A stretch of DNA of 64,000 bases, from assembly GCA_019022495.1 (NCBI GenBank), contig JAFEKR010000002.1, positions 5,952,001 through 6,016,000 on the forward strand, in the 5' to 3' direction. The DNA comes from Epichloe hybrida (Eukaryota; Ascomycota; Sordariomycetes; Hypocreales; Clavicipitaceae). The notes below the pieces were generated by a model. The model saw only the letters and a list, made by a program, of their open reading frames with translations, was not told the origin of the DNA and made no database searches. The translations under genes and the position numbers were made by a program. Positions 1-11,211 of the stretch are shown here, in pieces (position 1 is the stretch's first letter; every line of letters starts with the position of its first letter).

Positions 1-1787
1 GTTTCCCTTGGGAGAGGTTGAGCATTGGCCTCTGGGGGTACTTCTTTGGTGTCCGTGCCCATAGAAGCCATCATCTTCGACGACACTGGCGGCACTGATT
101 GCAATCCTAGACTAGGGTCTGACAGGCTGATAGTTGGTGGTGCCCGTACGTTCCACTTGGGAGCTTCTGCTGCTGAAGAAGACTCGTTCATGTCCATCCC
201 TGGTGGGGGGGCGAGCACAGGTGCCAGGACACCGGATGGTCTAGGTTCATGTGGTCTCGACAAGCTGGATGGTGCAACTAGAGAACTGCGAATTGGAGGC
301 GGAGGCGGCGGCGCTGCCAATCCACTCGCTGGCATAGACGGAGTGGCTGTCGCGGATGGAGGAGAAGCTATAGGAGCGGCGGTAGTTTGTGACGGTTTAC
401 TCGGTGAGCCAGGCAGGACAGCCTTCGCCAAAACGTTATCAGCTGGCGGGACATCCGGTGTTGTTGATTCAGTGGACTGTTCAGCGCCTTCACCCACTTT
501 CTCCGCACTCGTCTTTATTTCCTTCGCATTCTCCCGAGGGTTGCCATGGGACTCTGCAACTGATGCTCTTTCGCTCAAGACCAGCGCGCCTCCCGACTGA
601 GCGACATCTGAATATTTTCTTTCCATCGTGAAACCACGTTCGTTAGTATTGTCGGTTCCTGATGTGATTGAAGGCTCCATATCTGCCATCGATTTGCAAT
701 CGTTCGAGCCCTGAGTTAGGACCTTTTCCGTGGCATTGCTGTTCATAGCAGCTGTCTGCCTGGATTCTCCCGATGCAACACCCTTCTCCTGGCTGTCCTT
801 CGCTCCATCACTATATTTGTTTTTGCCCCTCATCTTGCCCCCTCCTTTGTCGGCCTTTTCTTTTTTCTTCTTGGGCTTCTCCTCCACCTCCGTCACGTAG
901 GGACGCAACGACCGTAGCTCCAGATCATCCCATTGACCTTTTCCGCTCCAGAAAGTAATGACCGGCCCTTTTGAAGTTCGCTGATTAAGCGCAGCGAGCT
1001 TCGCCTTGCGTTCTTCCTCACGTTGTCTTTCGGCTTCCTCCCATCTGTTCAAACTTTTGCTATTGCGTTTCTCCACCTTTGAGGCTTCGGCTAGCCTCTC
1101 TTCTTGCGTCATTGGAGGTTTCTTCATCGCCTCTAATCTAGCCGCCTTCTTCTCCATCTGTGCCACTTGCTTGAGTCTTCTAGCCTCGCGTTCAGCCATT
1201 TGCAGATGCAATTGCTCTTTGGATATGCGAGTCGTCTTTCGAGACGAGGCTCGGGTCGGCAAATCGGCAGTCGATGGAAGCCAAGACATTCGTTCCGACT
1301 TTTTCTTGGGCGGCGGCGGCGGCGGCGCTGGCGCCGGAGATGTGGTCGTTGCGGGGTCGATTCGAACCTTTTTCCTGAATTTTGCAGGTATGGCTTCTTG
1401 GGCTTTTCGTTTACGCCGCGCTGCCCGCTTCGCTTTGGCTTGACGCTCCAGTTCCTTTTCGCCTTCCAACTCTTCGGCATTTGCATTGTCGTCGTCCTCA
1501 TCGTCGGACGACGAATCCATCTGCACATCGGAGCCATCCTCGCCCACATCAGAGAAGCCTTGATCATTCTCGTCCTCAGCGAATAGAAGTTCTAGATCAG
1601 AGTCGGGCTCTTCATTCGTAAGAATAGACTTCATCCGATTGCCAGCGGTCGACCGGCGCTTTCGCGTGGTAGCAAGCCATTCTGTTTGCTGGACGGGCGA
1701 ATCGCTGTCGGAAAGGCTGTCGAGGTCGCTTAGGGGATCCGACAGTTGCGACGTGTCTCGATCTGACGTTTTGGACTCGGTCTCCAT
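1..1787 (-). CDS. VPS72: SWR1 complex subunit VPS72/SWC2 (YL1 family), 3' end outside window
   Basis: The reading frame opens at the ATG at 1787 and stays open to the window edge (595 codons), so the C-terminal YL1 domain is not in view. YL1 proteins bind the H2A.Z-H2B dimer and help SWR1 place H2A.Z in chromatin. The basis for the call is the N-terminal RRSTAGNRM block (about residues 44-52), followed by a strongly acidic tract (about 58-110) of the kind that contacts histones. A basic region and a long charged helix (RRLKQ...KKAARLEAMKK, then NRWEEAERQREEERKAKL) come next, ahead of a GPVITFWSG segment typical of fungal Swc2. The rest visible is low-complexity Ser/Pro/Ala with a proline run. 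The frame is open upstream of 1787 but has no in-frame ATG nearby. No intron is seen. Family is confident; the full end cannot be checked here. Confidence 0.85.
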   Translation of the reverse strand, partial: METESKTSDRDTSQLSDPLSDLDSLSDSDSPVQQTEWLATTRKRRSTAGNRMKSILTNEEPDSDLELLFAEDENDQGFSDVGEDGSDVQMDSSSDDEDDDNANAEELEGEKELERQAKAKRAARRKRKAQEAIPAKFRKKVRIDPATTTSPAPAPPPPPPKKKSERMSWLPSTADLPTRASSRKTTRISKEQLHLQMAEREARRLKQVAQMEKKAARLEAMKKPPMTQEERLAEASKVEKRNSKSLNRWEEAERQREEERKAKLAALNQRTSKGPVITFWSGKGQWDDLELRSLRPYVTEVEEKPKKKKEKADKGGGKMRGKNKYSDGAKDSQEKGVASGESRQTAAMNSNATEKVLTQGSNDCKSMADMEPSITSGTDNTNERGFTMERKYSDVAQSGGALVLSERASVAESHGNPRENAKEIKTSAEKVGEGAEQSTESTTPDVPPADNVLAKAVLPGSPSKPSQTTAAPIASPPSATATPSMPASGLAAPPPPPPIRSSLVAPSSLSRPHEPRPSGVLAPVLAPPPGMDMNESSSAAEAPKWNVRAPPTISLSDPSLGLQSVPPVSSKMMASMGTDTKEVPPEANAQPLPRE

Positions 1788-2533
1788 TGTGTTCAAGTCC
1801 TCTGGAATGAATGAAACATCAGTCCTTGCTGGCGGGGTGGTCGTGATAATCAAACCATAAATGCATTTTTGTTGGATGTTGATGTAGGAATTTGAGGGTC
1901 GAGCTAAGACGACGTGTTCAGCGAGGGGCGCCACTAAAATCTCGATTTGATCCCGCCACTCGACCGACATCTCGCCCTCAAGTGACCAACTAGAGTCACT
2001 CCCGCGTTCTGTTTGCAACACCTAAAACCTTCACCAGAGCAAATTTACATTTACCCACGTTCAATCACGTTAATGATAAAGTTGCAAATACATAGTCACG
2101 AACAGGTAGACAGCCAACTAAACACGTGTCTCAACCCAAATGTGACTTAAGTTGAGATGTTCTATCAATGCTGTATTCATCCATTACATGCCCAAAAAAT
2201 TCAAACGCCACTCGCTAGCCAAAATATCAAATGTCCTAAGACAGCGCCAAGGTGATTTGGTTCACGGAAAGATAAAAACAAGAACAAAAAAAGACAGATG
2301 GAGATGAAGGTCAAGAAGAGCTATCATCCTTTCCAAAAGAAAAAAAACAAAAAACAAAAAACAAAGAAGCTAAAGCCATGTGTTTGCAATTGCTTCACCC
2401 GTAAAAGGTCGTTCAGTGTAGTCTTAGCGCCAGTATAAAACGCTCGCGAGAAATCGCGAGTAAAAAAAAATAGGTTTTCTGGTTGGTGACGTGATGATGG
2501 CCCCTTTCTTGTCAGCGCGAGACCTCTACATCG
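1788..2533. other. Intergenic: VPS72 promoter and ATG15 3' flank
   Basis: No coding potential is seen. The region runs from just past the ATG15 stop to the VPS72 start; both genes are on the minus strand. It holds an A-rich tract near 2338-2370 (AAAAAAC-type runs) and another at 2462-2470. No RNA gene was recognised. Confidence 0.6.
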
Positions 2534-4468
2534 TTACATTTCGTCGGAGATGAATTCTTCATCTCCGACATTACCCTCCCATTCTTTGCATAGTCCAACC
2601 CAGCTGCGATGGAGACATTTACGCTTCGATGGAGCAGCAGTGCTCGATGACATCACCGCCGACTGCGTGAGAGTTGGCGCACTTGTTATAGGGGGTCGCG
2701 TGATCGTACTTGGCAGCGAACTTAACGTTGCACTCGTTTCATCTCCGTCCCAACAGCCCCAAAACTTACCGGGTGTCTCGCAGGTTGTTGTCGCTGGAGG
2801 GTTTGTTGTGGACACGTCTGACGTCGTGGTGGCCTCCACAGTCGAAGTCGTCCTATCATTGCACCCAAACCAACCTGGCGTTTTACAGGTTGAAGTCGAG
2901 TGAGAGGTAGTCGTAGTCGTAGTCGTAGTCGTGGCAGACACAATGGTTGTTGTTTTATCAAGACAACCCCACCAACCTGGAGTCTGGCAGGTTGTAGTAC
3001 GAGTTCGTGTGCGAGTTGTAGTAGATGATGGCATCGAAGTTGTGGTCTCCGTACCGTTACTCTCATACATTTTCCATAGGGCACAGTCGCGGCACTCGGG
3101 CGTCAAGTGGCATTCAGGAACATCGTCGTACTTGAGAATGACGTCCGATATGACAGCTCGAATCTTGTGGGTTCCGATCCCCACACGCCATCCTTTATCT
3201 GCAACAACGTCATAAACACACTCACTGCCTGTGTGGCAAGTTGTTTCCAGAGCGTAGCCAGCAAAGGAGCAAGACGCAGTAGCCCCGTTACAGGCGCCAA
3301 TGTATATTGGATCAGCAGTGTGGCCGAAGTGGTACGCTCCGGTATTTTGTCGCGTCTGAGGAGCATTAGGGTCAGACCCAGGTGGAATTGGTAGACCGAG
3401 TCGAGTAGCAGCCAAAGCCTCGGGGACGGCTTCGAAAGTGACAACAGGTAGACCGTATGTCAGACCCAGCAACGAACTGACGGCACCGCCCAAGGAATGT
3501 CCAACCACCCATATGTTGGAATTGGGATATCGCTCAGTCACGTTAGCGTAGAGCTCGCGGGCAGCACCATAATAGCGACTTTCCTCCATCAAGGCCTTGT
3601 TGACGCAGGTATTGTTACAAGCGTATGTACCCGTAGCACAGTCACAAACTTGGTGCCAGGTCCACTGTCCCTGTTGTGCGCAGCAACAACTAAAGAACAA
3701 GTTATCGTTAATCTTGTCGTTAGTTGTTGTGCCATCTCCGTCGAAAACAGCTGGGGATGTCCCTTTCAACCCAATGACAACGGTGGAATTATCGTCATCA
3801 GCCCAGATATGGCCGCGAAGCCCATCACTTTGCCATCCAAAGTCAGCACTGCGGTTGAAGGGTTCGCCGACTTCCTCCCAGTCAGGACGGGTGTCGGACT
3901 GCACGTAGGCATCGGCGGCCATATAGGCTAGGCTCAGTATTGTACCCTTATCGGTGATGTCTGGGGAGGGAACCTCGTCCATTGTCCACGCTGAAGCGTC
4001 TAGCACGGCAGGGTACCCATCTTGTCGAGAGCGGGCAACCATGGGGTCTACAGTGGACGGTCGACGATCCACCAGACGCTCAATGGACCTCCCACGACTT
4101 CGTGCCTTAAGATGCGGCAAATCGTGCTCGGGATGTGCACCCTCGGCGGCAAGGTAAACACGAGGCGTGTCGTGCGTAATATGGAAACTGCGGTGGAGTC
4201 GGGGGTGTCGGTCGGTGCCATGATGATAGATGTGGCGGAGTGTAAAAGTGTGCTCGGCTGGTTGTGGTGAAACTGGATTCGGAGGGACAATCATGGCCGG
4301 AGGCAACGGGATATTTTGTCCAACGGCGGCATCTTGGTAACTTTGCGAAGCTCCAGAAGCGGAAATTGGGCAAGCAAATGTCAAGACAGATAGAAGGAAG
4401 GCGATGCTGGATTTTCCGACACGAGTTGTTCGCGTTGTGCCGAGTGGCAAATTGGAACTGAAAGGCAT
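2534..4468 (-). CDS. ATG15: Autophagy-related lipase ATG15
   Basis: A single-exon gene of 644 codons. Atg15 is a phospholipase that reaches the vacuole through the multivesicular body pathway and breaks up autophagic bodies and intravacuolar vesicles. A hydrophobic segment at about residues 19-38 fits the family's N-terminal signal anchor. The lipase motif GHSLGG places the nucleophile at Ser325; Asp386 (HTADPIYIG) and His434 (GIGTHKIR) fit the expected triad. A Cys-rich segment ([10 protein letters not shown], about 259-268) is also typical. After about residue 478 the chain becomes Thr/Ser-rich and carries three C-x-TPG-aromatic-GC modules near residues 494-502, 528-536 and 563-572, with a looser fourth at 618-627. 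The divergent neighbour is POB3, about 1 kb away. A TATA-like sequence lies at 4591-4599, about 120 bp upstream of the start. Confidence 0.95.
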   Translation of the reverse strand: MPFSSNLPLGTTRTTRVGKSSIAFLLSVLTFACPISASGASQSYQDAAVGQNIPLPPAMIVPPNPVSPQPAEHTFTLRHIYHHGTDRHPRLHRSFHITHDTPRVYLAAEGAHPEHDLPHLKARSRGRSIERLVDRRPSTVDPMVARSRQDGYPAVLDASAWTMDEVPSPDITDKGTILSLAYMAADAYVQSDTRPDWEEVGEPFNRSADFGWQSDGLRGHIWADDDNSTVVIGLKGTSPAVFDGDGTTTNDKINDNLFFSCCCAQQGQWTWHQVCDCATGTYACNNTCVNKALMEESRYYGAARELYANVTERYPNSNIWVVGHSLGGAVSSLLGLTYGLPVVTFEAVPEALAATRLGLPIPPGSDPNAPQTRQNTGAYHFGHTADPIYIGACNGATASCSFAGYALETTCHTGSECVYDVVADKGWRVGIGTHKIRAVISDVILKYDDVPECHLTPECRDCALWKMYESNGTETTTSMPSSTTTRTRTRTTTCQTPGWWGCLDKTTTIVSATTTTTTTTTSHSTSTCKTPGWFGCNDRTTSTVEATTTSDVSTTNPPATTTCETPGKFWGCWDGDETSATLSSLPSTITRPPITSAPTLTQSAVMSSSTAAPSKRKCLHRSWVGLCKEWEGNVGDEEFISDEM

Positions 4469-5470
4469 GGTGAAAGGCGGCTAGATACAGCCCCAAGGAT
4501 AATCAGTACCATGCGTGTAGAGTCGATCTTCTGGTGCTTTGATACTAAACAGAGCACAATGTCAAAAAAGTGAAAGAAACCGTGAAGAGTCTTATATATT
4601 GCTGCAGATGTAGAGGTCCCAGAAGCTTATCAACTTGCAAGAGGAAGCAGGAAGTGGAAGCAGGAAGTGGGGATTCGACAGATCAGACCAAAAAACCAGC
4701 AAGAGGCCATGGGCCGCGGCAACGGAGGGAGGCAGGCGCATGCGCACGCGGCAGTCCATCGTCTGGCGTCAGACCTGCAGGTCAACAGCGTAGGTAGGTA
4801 CCTGACTTAAGCACAGCAGGTGCACGGAGTACTCCGTACCTTGGGGGGGCTAAAAGCAGTCGCCCCATTTTACAGGCTGCATTCGACCCCAGGTGACCCG
4901 CTGGAGGGTGGTCACCTTGCCTTGCAATCCCATGCGTGTTTCCAGATGACGTGCAAGTGACTTGTACGCAGCAGCAGCGGAACTTCTCGAGTCTCCAAAC
5001 CTAACAGGCGGAGGAAAGTTTGCATGAGAGACTCTGGCCCATCTTGGTGTGAAGAAACTGTCCACAGTCTCATGTAATTTTTCCTCTGCATGTCTAGGTT
5101 TCACAGTGCCTGGTGAATCGTGATAGTTTGATAGTACATAGTACATACAGTGCCAGCTTGAGATCGGAGGGGGCCTGCGTGCAGGGGGTTGTCCTGACTA
5201 AGCAAGTCAATTTAGCTTCAAGTCTTGCCCCCATCCCATAGCGTGTTGATTTCCTGTTCCAGGCGCAGTTTTGAAGCAGATGCGCGTCTCCAGATTTATG
5301 CACTTCGGCCATTCCTAGGCAACCGACACCAATGCATCTTTACCGAGCCATCTGGAGCTTCACGACTATACGGCTCTCTCTGTGCAAGCGCAGCACCACC
5401 ACTTCGACTGCCTGTTCTCCTCGTCTATTCCTCCTGCGTCGAGATAGGGTCTCTGCGCACATCGCCCAAG
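4469..5470. promoter_or_regulatory. Divergent promoter region ATG15 / POB3
   Basis: A 1.0 kb noncoding region between two divergent genes. On the minus strand ATATATAAG at 4591-4599 is a candidate TATA box for ATG15. The palindromic word CGGAGTACTCCG lies at about 4825-4836 and includes TACTCCGTA at 4830-4838, one of ten copies of this 9-mer in the window. No gene is supported here. Confidence 0.5.
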
Positions 5471-7543
5471 ATGACTGCAATGTTAGTGGCCCCGAATGTT
5501 TCCCGCCGACCTCTCCGTCTTCGCGCCCAGCGCATCCTGATTACACATGTTCTGCCTCTGAACCTAAGCTACGAGCTCCGTTAGCACCCTTGCGTCAAAT
5601 CGGAAAGCATGTGCACGAGACATTATCCATGATGCGATCTAATTCTTGAATATACAGTGAGAGTTTCGATGGCATTTATCTTGATCTTTCAAAAGAGAGC
5701 GGCAAATGCAGATTTGCCGAGACTGGGTTTGGATGGAAACCCTCAAAAGGTGGCGATACCTTCACTCTCGATCAGAGCAATATTGGCGGTGCGCAATGGA
5801 GCCGAGCAGCAAAAGGCTACGAGATTCGAATTCTGCAACGGAACTCTGGTATCATCCAACTCGATGGCTTCCAACAAGAAGACTACGAACGTTTGAGCAA
5901 GGTGTTCAAGAATTGGTACAGCACAGTGCTCGAGAACAAGGAACACGCTCTTCGTGGCTGGAATTGGGGCAAAGCTGAGTTTTCAAAAGCCGAAATTACA
6001 TTCAGCGTGCAGAACAAGCCTGCATTTGAGCTCCCTTACTCGGAAATTGGAAACACAAACCTTGCTGGACGCAATGAAGTCGCTGTCGAAATGTCCCTGC
6101 CCCAGGACTCCAATGACACAGGTACTGACGGTCAGCTCGGAGGTGCGCGTGGGAACGGGAAGAAGGCAGGTGCTGGCAGAGATCAGCTCGTAGAAATGCG
6201 TTTCTATATCCCTGGCACTACTACTATGAAGAGGGAGGGCGACGGTGAAGATGGTGAAGACGAAGAGGCCGAAGAGAAGAATGCCGCTACTTTGTTCTAC
6301 GAGACTCTTATCGAGAAAGCTGAGATCGGAGAGACTGCCGGCGATACTATCGCAACATTCCTCGATGTACTTCATCTCACCCCAAGGTATGATCAAGGGT
6401 CAAGGTCTTTCTCTACGACCAGTGTATGTGCTAACAATATTTTCTCCACAGAGGTCGTTTCGACATCGACATGTACGAAGCTTCCTTCCGCCTGCGTGGA
6501 AAGACTTATGATTACAAAATACAGTACGATGCTATCAAAAAATTCATGGTTCTACCTAAACCAGACGAAATGCACTGCATGCTGTGTATTGGTTTGGACC
6601 CTCCTCTGCGACAGGGTCAGACTCGATATCCTTTCGTTGTCATGCAGTTCAAGAAGGACGAGGAGGTCACCATCGACTTGAACCTCGAAGCATCAGAACT
6701 ACAGACAAAGTACAAAGACAAGCTGGACCCTCACTACGAGGAACCCCTCCATCACGTGGTTGCGAAAATCTTTCGTGGTCTGGCCAACAAGAAAATATCC
6801 TCTCCTGCAAAGGATTTTATCACGTACGTATATATCTGCACCTCCCCCCCCTCCTTTTTTCCCTTTTTTCCCTTTTTTTCTCTCTTGTCTTCAAGAGCGA
6901 GGAGGATGGCATGGCCTGTGAGACTAATTGAGCAATTCTCAGGCACCGGAGCCAATATGGTATCAAGTGCTCAATCAAAGCCAGCGAAGGTTTCCTGTAC
7001 TGCTTAGAAAAGGCCTTCATGTTCGTGCCCAAGCCGGCCACGTACATAGCCTACGAGCAGACACAGTCCGTCACATTTTCCCGGGTGGGTGGAGCCGTGT
7101 CTACCTTGTCGACATTTGACATCACAGTCGTCATGAAAAACGGCGCTGGCTCTTCCCAATTCAGCAACATCAACCGTGAGGATCTCAAGGCACTCGAGGC
7201 CTTCTTCAAACTCAAGGGTCTGCGTGTTAAGAACGAGATCGATGAAGATGCCAACATGCTTGCCGCGGCTCTGCGCGAGCAGGACATGGACGACTCTGAC
7301 GACGAAGTTGTAGTCAACAAGGCAGACCGCGGCTCAGCCGACGAGGACGAGGAAAGTGTAGATGAAGACTTCCGGGCCGACAGCGACAGCGACGTAGCTG
7401 AGGAATACGACAGTGCCCATGACAGCTCCGGCAGCGGTAGTGGCAGTGATGCAGAGAGCGGTGTTGATGCTGACGAAATGGACCAGGATCAAGACGAAGA
7501 GGACGAGGATGAGCGGCCGAAGAAGAAGAATAAAACAGGCTAG
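5471..7543 (+). CDS. POB3: FACT complex subunit POB3 (SSRP1 family)
   Basis: Four exons: 5471-5481, 5658-6386, 6452-6823, 6941 +2 (6943)-7543; 570 codons plus stop. Exon 1 is only 11 nt (ATGACTGCAAT); with donor GTTAGT and acceptor ACAG it gives the family N-terminus MTAIESFDGIYLDL. Pob3 pairs with Spt16 in FACT, the histone chaperone that disassembles and reassembles nucleosomes during transcription and replication. The product shows the Pob3 N-terminal PH-like domain (about 1-110), the SSRP1 middle domains with FDIDMYEASFRLRGKTYDY (about 248-266), and an acidic Asp/Glu/Ser tail from about residue 475 that ends in a short basic patch. There is no HMG box, as expected for fungal Pob3. Intron 3 (6824-6942) carries a long pyrimidine tract. 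All splice joins keep frame and the total is divisible by three. Confidence 0.94.
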
Positions 7544-8526
7544 AAGAAGGGGTATATAGCTGTATAAAACAGCTAATGAATGTACTGGATGTAATTATTC
7601 GTGCAAGACAAGGGGCGGGGGGGGGGGGGGGGGGGGCAGGCGAGAAGCAAACAAGAAATATTTCTCACAAACCTAGGCAGTTTAACCACCACACTTCCAA
7701 CAATGTTTGGCGGCGCTCTTTCGTCCAGGGTACTCCTGACCTGGCTCATGTACCTAGGTAGTTGTATAGCAGCAAGTAGAGGGGACTAAGGCTTTCAGGA
7801 GTTGACTTCTTCCACGGCAGCAGTTGACTGCAATGATGTGGCCAAGGCTATCTCGGTGTTCTAATAGTTGACTATGGGCGGGGACAATAGATGAGCTGTG
7901 TTCATGATTCAAGTCGATTCTGCGAGATAGTCCTTTGACCTGCGTTCGCAGTATGACTCCCAGGAGCCTTCAACAATAGGATCATGCTCATCACTGATAA
8001 TCTGACTGGTTTCTCGCCTTTTACTCATGTCACCACGCGAGATAAATCATCAATCGAACCATTCTTTGTACAAGAAGTGAGAGCTGTTTGCTTTGCCATA
8101 CTTGCTCATTCCGATGTGTTTCAAGTTCATGGAGCTTGCTACATCTTGAAAGCCAATGTTTCTCCAGAAGTTTTTTTTAACGAAAAGTATACACTTTATC
8201 TCTCTCACACAGCTTTCCCAACAGACATGGACGTGTTATCCTTTTACAGCCACGAAAGTCGGGCTTTCATTTTCCCTTTACCCCTTTTCCGACTATCCCG
8301 AGATACGATATGACAATATACGGAGAAAAAAAAAGAAAGAAAGAAAGAAACCCGCTGCAGATAGCAAGAAAGGGGACGCCACAGTCCGTACCTTAACACT
8401 CGGTCAGTTTTTGTGATGCCTTCTCTGATGACGGACATGAGCCCCTGCTCGCCTGTGAAAAAAAAAAAAAATTGAAATACGAGAAAACCAGACAAACTAA
8501 AGCGAGGAGTCCAAGTAGTCGAGAAA
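7544..8526. other. Intergenic between convergent POB3 and CRIB gene
   Basis: No gene is supported. The stretch holds the G20 run, a GAAA-type microsatellite at about 8325-8350 and an A14 run at about 8458-8472. These fit 3' UTR and spacer between two convergent genes. Confidence 0.6.
7617..7636 (+). repeat. G20 homopolymer
   Basis: Twenty consecutive G residues, preceded by GGGGC, lie about 75 bp past the POB3 stop. The tract could form a quadruplex or act in 3'-end formation, or its length could be an assembly estimate. Confidence 0.9.
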
Positions 8527-11211
8527 TCAATGAATGATCATGTAGTACCATACGCCTTCTAGATCCTTTCCTCTTCCCCTGAGTAATTGCAATGAGAACG
8601 AAAGAAGGTCTAATGCAAACAGCATAAATCCACGCTCGCGAAACAAGAAGTATTCAAAGAAAGGCATAGAAGGGTTTGGACAAAGGCCACTGGCGATTGA
8701 TTTAGTGGGGCCTTGTTGTGTGTTAGATGTATAATGAAGTCTTGTTTTGTAGCTTAAATATGATCGCCAATTGCCTTGACGTGTGTTCGGGGGAACAATG
8801 CGTACTGTCCGACAGGTGGGGGGGGATCGTGCGCTGAGACTGGTTGTTCGCGCTCTTGGTCTTCGAGGTCGAGAGACTGGCGCCGATTCGTCTCGAACCT
8901 GAGACTCACTGGCATGGCTCTTGTGATGGTATTTTTTGAGTCCGGTCGAGGATGGGAATGGTATCATGTCTGGCACATGGTCCTTGGACGCGCGACTTGC
9001 ACCTGCCAACTCAGACTCTCCTTGCACGATATCAGTGGACTGTGTGGAAGGCAATGGTTCGAAATCATCTATCAGTTGCCCAGCCATCTTTTTTAGGGAA
9101 GTGATGCTGGCCGTGCGCCGAGCCAACGTAGTCCAGGAGGAGTTGGTCGAGCGGTGTTGTCTGCCGGTAGAATTCGACCGAGATGTGGAATTGGTCGCTG
9201 TCGTGGATGTGCTGATTCGATGACCCGTCAAAGGGGACGACTTGCTGTTTCCCGAAGAGAACGCTGCATCACCGTGGAATGCAAGTCGATCATGGTTTCC
9301 AACCATGAATTCATAGTCGGTGTAGTCTTGCTTCTTCTCCGCGTGGTGCTGAAGGATTTGTTGATGGTAGTCGCTAGGAATAAGTAATGAAGGCGACAGG
9401 GTGAAAGTTTGAGACTCTCTGAACGTCGAGATCTCTGAAGACCGTTTGGATTCTTTCGGACTAATTGGATAAAGAATGTTTCTATCGCTGCGCGGCAGAG
9501 AGAAGTTGTTTGGAACGGCCGAGTTGGGAGTGATGGCCTCGGTTCCCAATTGAGTTGAGCTGTTGTTGCTGGATGGACTCAATGACGGAGCGTCTGGTAC
9601 TGTAGGAGAAATTGAGGCCTGCCTATTAGGCGACATTGCATAGTGCTTTACTCCTAGTCCAGCTTCGAAGAGCGCTGGCACAGTGGCAGGTGGAGTGGTG
9701 GCGTCTCTGGAATTGTCAAGAGATGGTCTATCCCATTGATAGTCACAATCAGCTTCTGCCTCGTGCTCATAGCAATAGTCAATCAAGTCTTCCCAGCTCT
9801 CCCGTGTTGGAGTGCCTGAATGAACAGGACTCTGGGGATCTGCCTGAACGAGTCCATTTGTTCCAATGATGCCCAAGGCGCCTAAAGTTTCCGACACTCC
9901 ACTTGTTGGTCGGTGAGATTCAACCACACACCGCAGCATGGGCACGGACTGACTACCCCTAAGAGAAGAATTGTTGCTGGCGAGGCTCATTCTGGACCGT
10001 CGTGACAGACCATGGTGTTCCTCCTCTTCTGGAACATCTGGTAGAGCTGAATCATATACGAGAGGCGTGGACATTGTGAGCGGCCACGTTGAGTCACGAG
10101 CTCCTGGTATGACACGTGAGTACCGCTTCTCTTCTGTTGATGAAAGCTGTTGGCCATCCTGTGCAGCATGGATGGCTTCGTACGAGCCAAGTTCCTCAGT
10201 CGAATGTTCTCTGGAAAAACTAGGGCTGAACGAAGGTTGCTGATTGACCTCGCTACTAGTCGGAGAATTGATGGGGACCACCGAATTAGCTGTTTCCAAC
10301 ATGTCTTGATAGTCGGACTGGCGACTAGACACCCGAGGAGGCGGCAAAGGGCCAAAGGACGAAAAATAATCTAGTTGCTGTGTTGGAGACCGTGGGGGGC
10401 GAGGAGGGGCTTGCGACTGACTCTTGCGAAGTTTCTCCTGAGAACGAATGTGTTTGAGTAACCGGCGAGGCCCTGAAGCAGGAGCAGTATGATGAGGGAC
10501 CAGAGGTGGGCGAGTGCTATGCCTAGACGAATGTTTATCATTGAGTTCTCCCATCGACTCCGACGACAGATTGTAAGGTAGACGGCGCGATATGTCTCCC
10601 AATTCGTGAATGGGGGCGCCAGTCAGCCCCTCTGAAATCGTTACAGGGAAAGATTCACTACTCGCATTCTCGTATTGCGTGTGCCCAACATGTTGAAAGT
10701 TGAACGGGCCTGATATGTGTGGTCGTTTTGGGGCGACTTCATCGCGAGACGGCTTCCTCCTGGAGAATATAGACGGTATGATTCTTTCTTTTCCACCAGA
10801 AACGGGACTATTTTCAGCGGTAAGATCCCCCGAGTATACGGAGCTGGCTGCCGAGCTGTGAGCACTGCTTTCGGGTTTTGACTTGGCATGGCGATGGAAG
10901 AAGCCTCTTCCAAAGTTGTGTGTGCTACTTGGTCGATCCCGGGAAAGAGTGCTACTCTCATTCGATCGGATTGAAGTCTTTCGGACGAGAGACAGATTTT
11001 CCAATGCCAAATCCCATGGTAACCGATCAGAGGGAGCTAGGGAAGATATGGATGATGACTCGGACGAGGCAGTCTTATGGCCATGGTATCTTTGTAAATG
11101 AGAAGCCCGCTTCATTTGCTGGGCAAGCTGCCTCAACTTCTTGGGAGAAGGAGGACTGTCCACAGCAGGTGCAAGAAAATCTGCTATACTGGAACTCGAA
11201 AGATGCTCCAT
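8527..11211 (-). CDS. CRIB-domain protein, probable Cdc42/Rac effector; C-terminus likely frameshifted
   Basis: One long frame of 894 codons from the ATG at 11211. The recognisable part is ISGPFNFQHVGH at residues 166-177, which fits the CRIB consensus (ISxPxxFxHxxH) that binds GTP-loaded Cdc42/Rac. The rest is low-complexity Ser/Pro/Arg sequence with PxxP stretches, like fungal polarity scaffolds; no kinase domain is present. A run of eight G on the plus strand (8818-8825; CCC codons) marks a change in character. Beyond it this frame reads about 95 residues ending in a hydrophobic stretch. Removing one C instead gives SPPPVGQYALFPR and a stop at 8754-8756, a much more natural tail. The true protein is therefore probably about 818 residues. 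The binding partner and role are inferred from the CRIB motif only. Confidence 0.72.
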   Translation of the reverse strand: MEHLSSSSIADFLAPAVDSPPSPKKLRQLAQQMKRASHLQRYHGHKTASSESSSISSLAPSDRLPWDLALENLSLVRKTSIRSNESSTLSRDRPSSTHNFGRGFFHRHAKSKPESSAHSSAASSVYSGDLTAENSPVSGGKERIIPSIFSRRKPSRDEVAPKRPHISGPFNFQHVGHTQYENASSESFPVTISEGLTGAPIHELGDISRRLPYNLSSESMGELNDKHSSRHSTRPPLVPHHTAPASGPRRLLKHIRSQEKLRKSQSQAPPRPPRSPTQQLDYFSSFGPLPPPRVSSRQSDYQDMLETANSVVPINSPTSSEVNQQPSFSPSFSREHSTEELGSYEAIHAAQDGQQLSSTEEKRYSRVIPGARDSTWPLTMSTPLVYDSALPDVPEEEEHHGLSRRSRMSLASNNSSLRGSQSVPMLRCVVESHRPTSGVSETLGALGIIGTNGLVQADPQSPVHSGTPTRESWEDLIDYCYEHEAEADCDYQWDRPSLDNSRDATTPPATVPALFEAGLGVKHYAMSPNRQASISPTVPDAPSLSPSSNNSSTQLGTEAITPNSAVPNNFSLPRSDRNILYPISPKESKRSSEISTFRESQTFTLSPSLLIPSDYHQQILQHHAEKKQDYTDYEFMVGNHDRLAFHGDAAFSSGNSKSSPLTGHRISTSTTATNSTSRSNSTGRQHRSTNSSWTTLARRTASITSLKKMAGQLIDDFEPLPSTQSTDIVQGESELAGASRASKDHVPDMIPFPSSTGLKKYHHKSHASESQVRDESAPVSRPRRPRARTTSLSARSPPTCRTVRIVPPNTRQGNWRSYLSYKTRLHYTSNTQQGPTKSIASGLCPNPSMPFFEYFLFRERGFMLFALDLLSFSLQLLRGRGKDLEGVWYYMIIH

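Noticed and set aside
25..600. Plus-strand open frame rich in Gly/Ala opposite VPS72
   Set aside because: It is antisense to a recognisable YL1-family protein; its composition mirrors the Pro/Ser/Ala-rich minus-strand codons.
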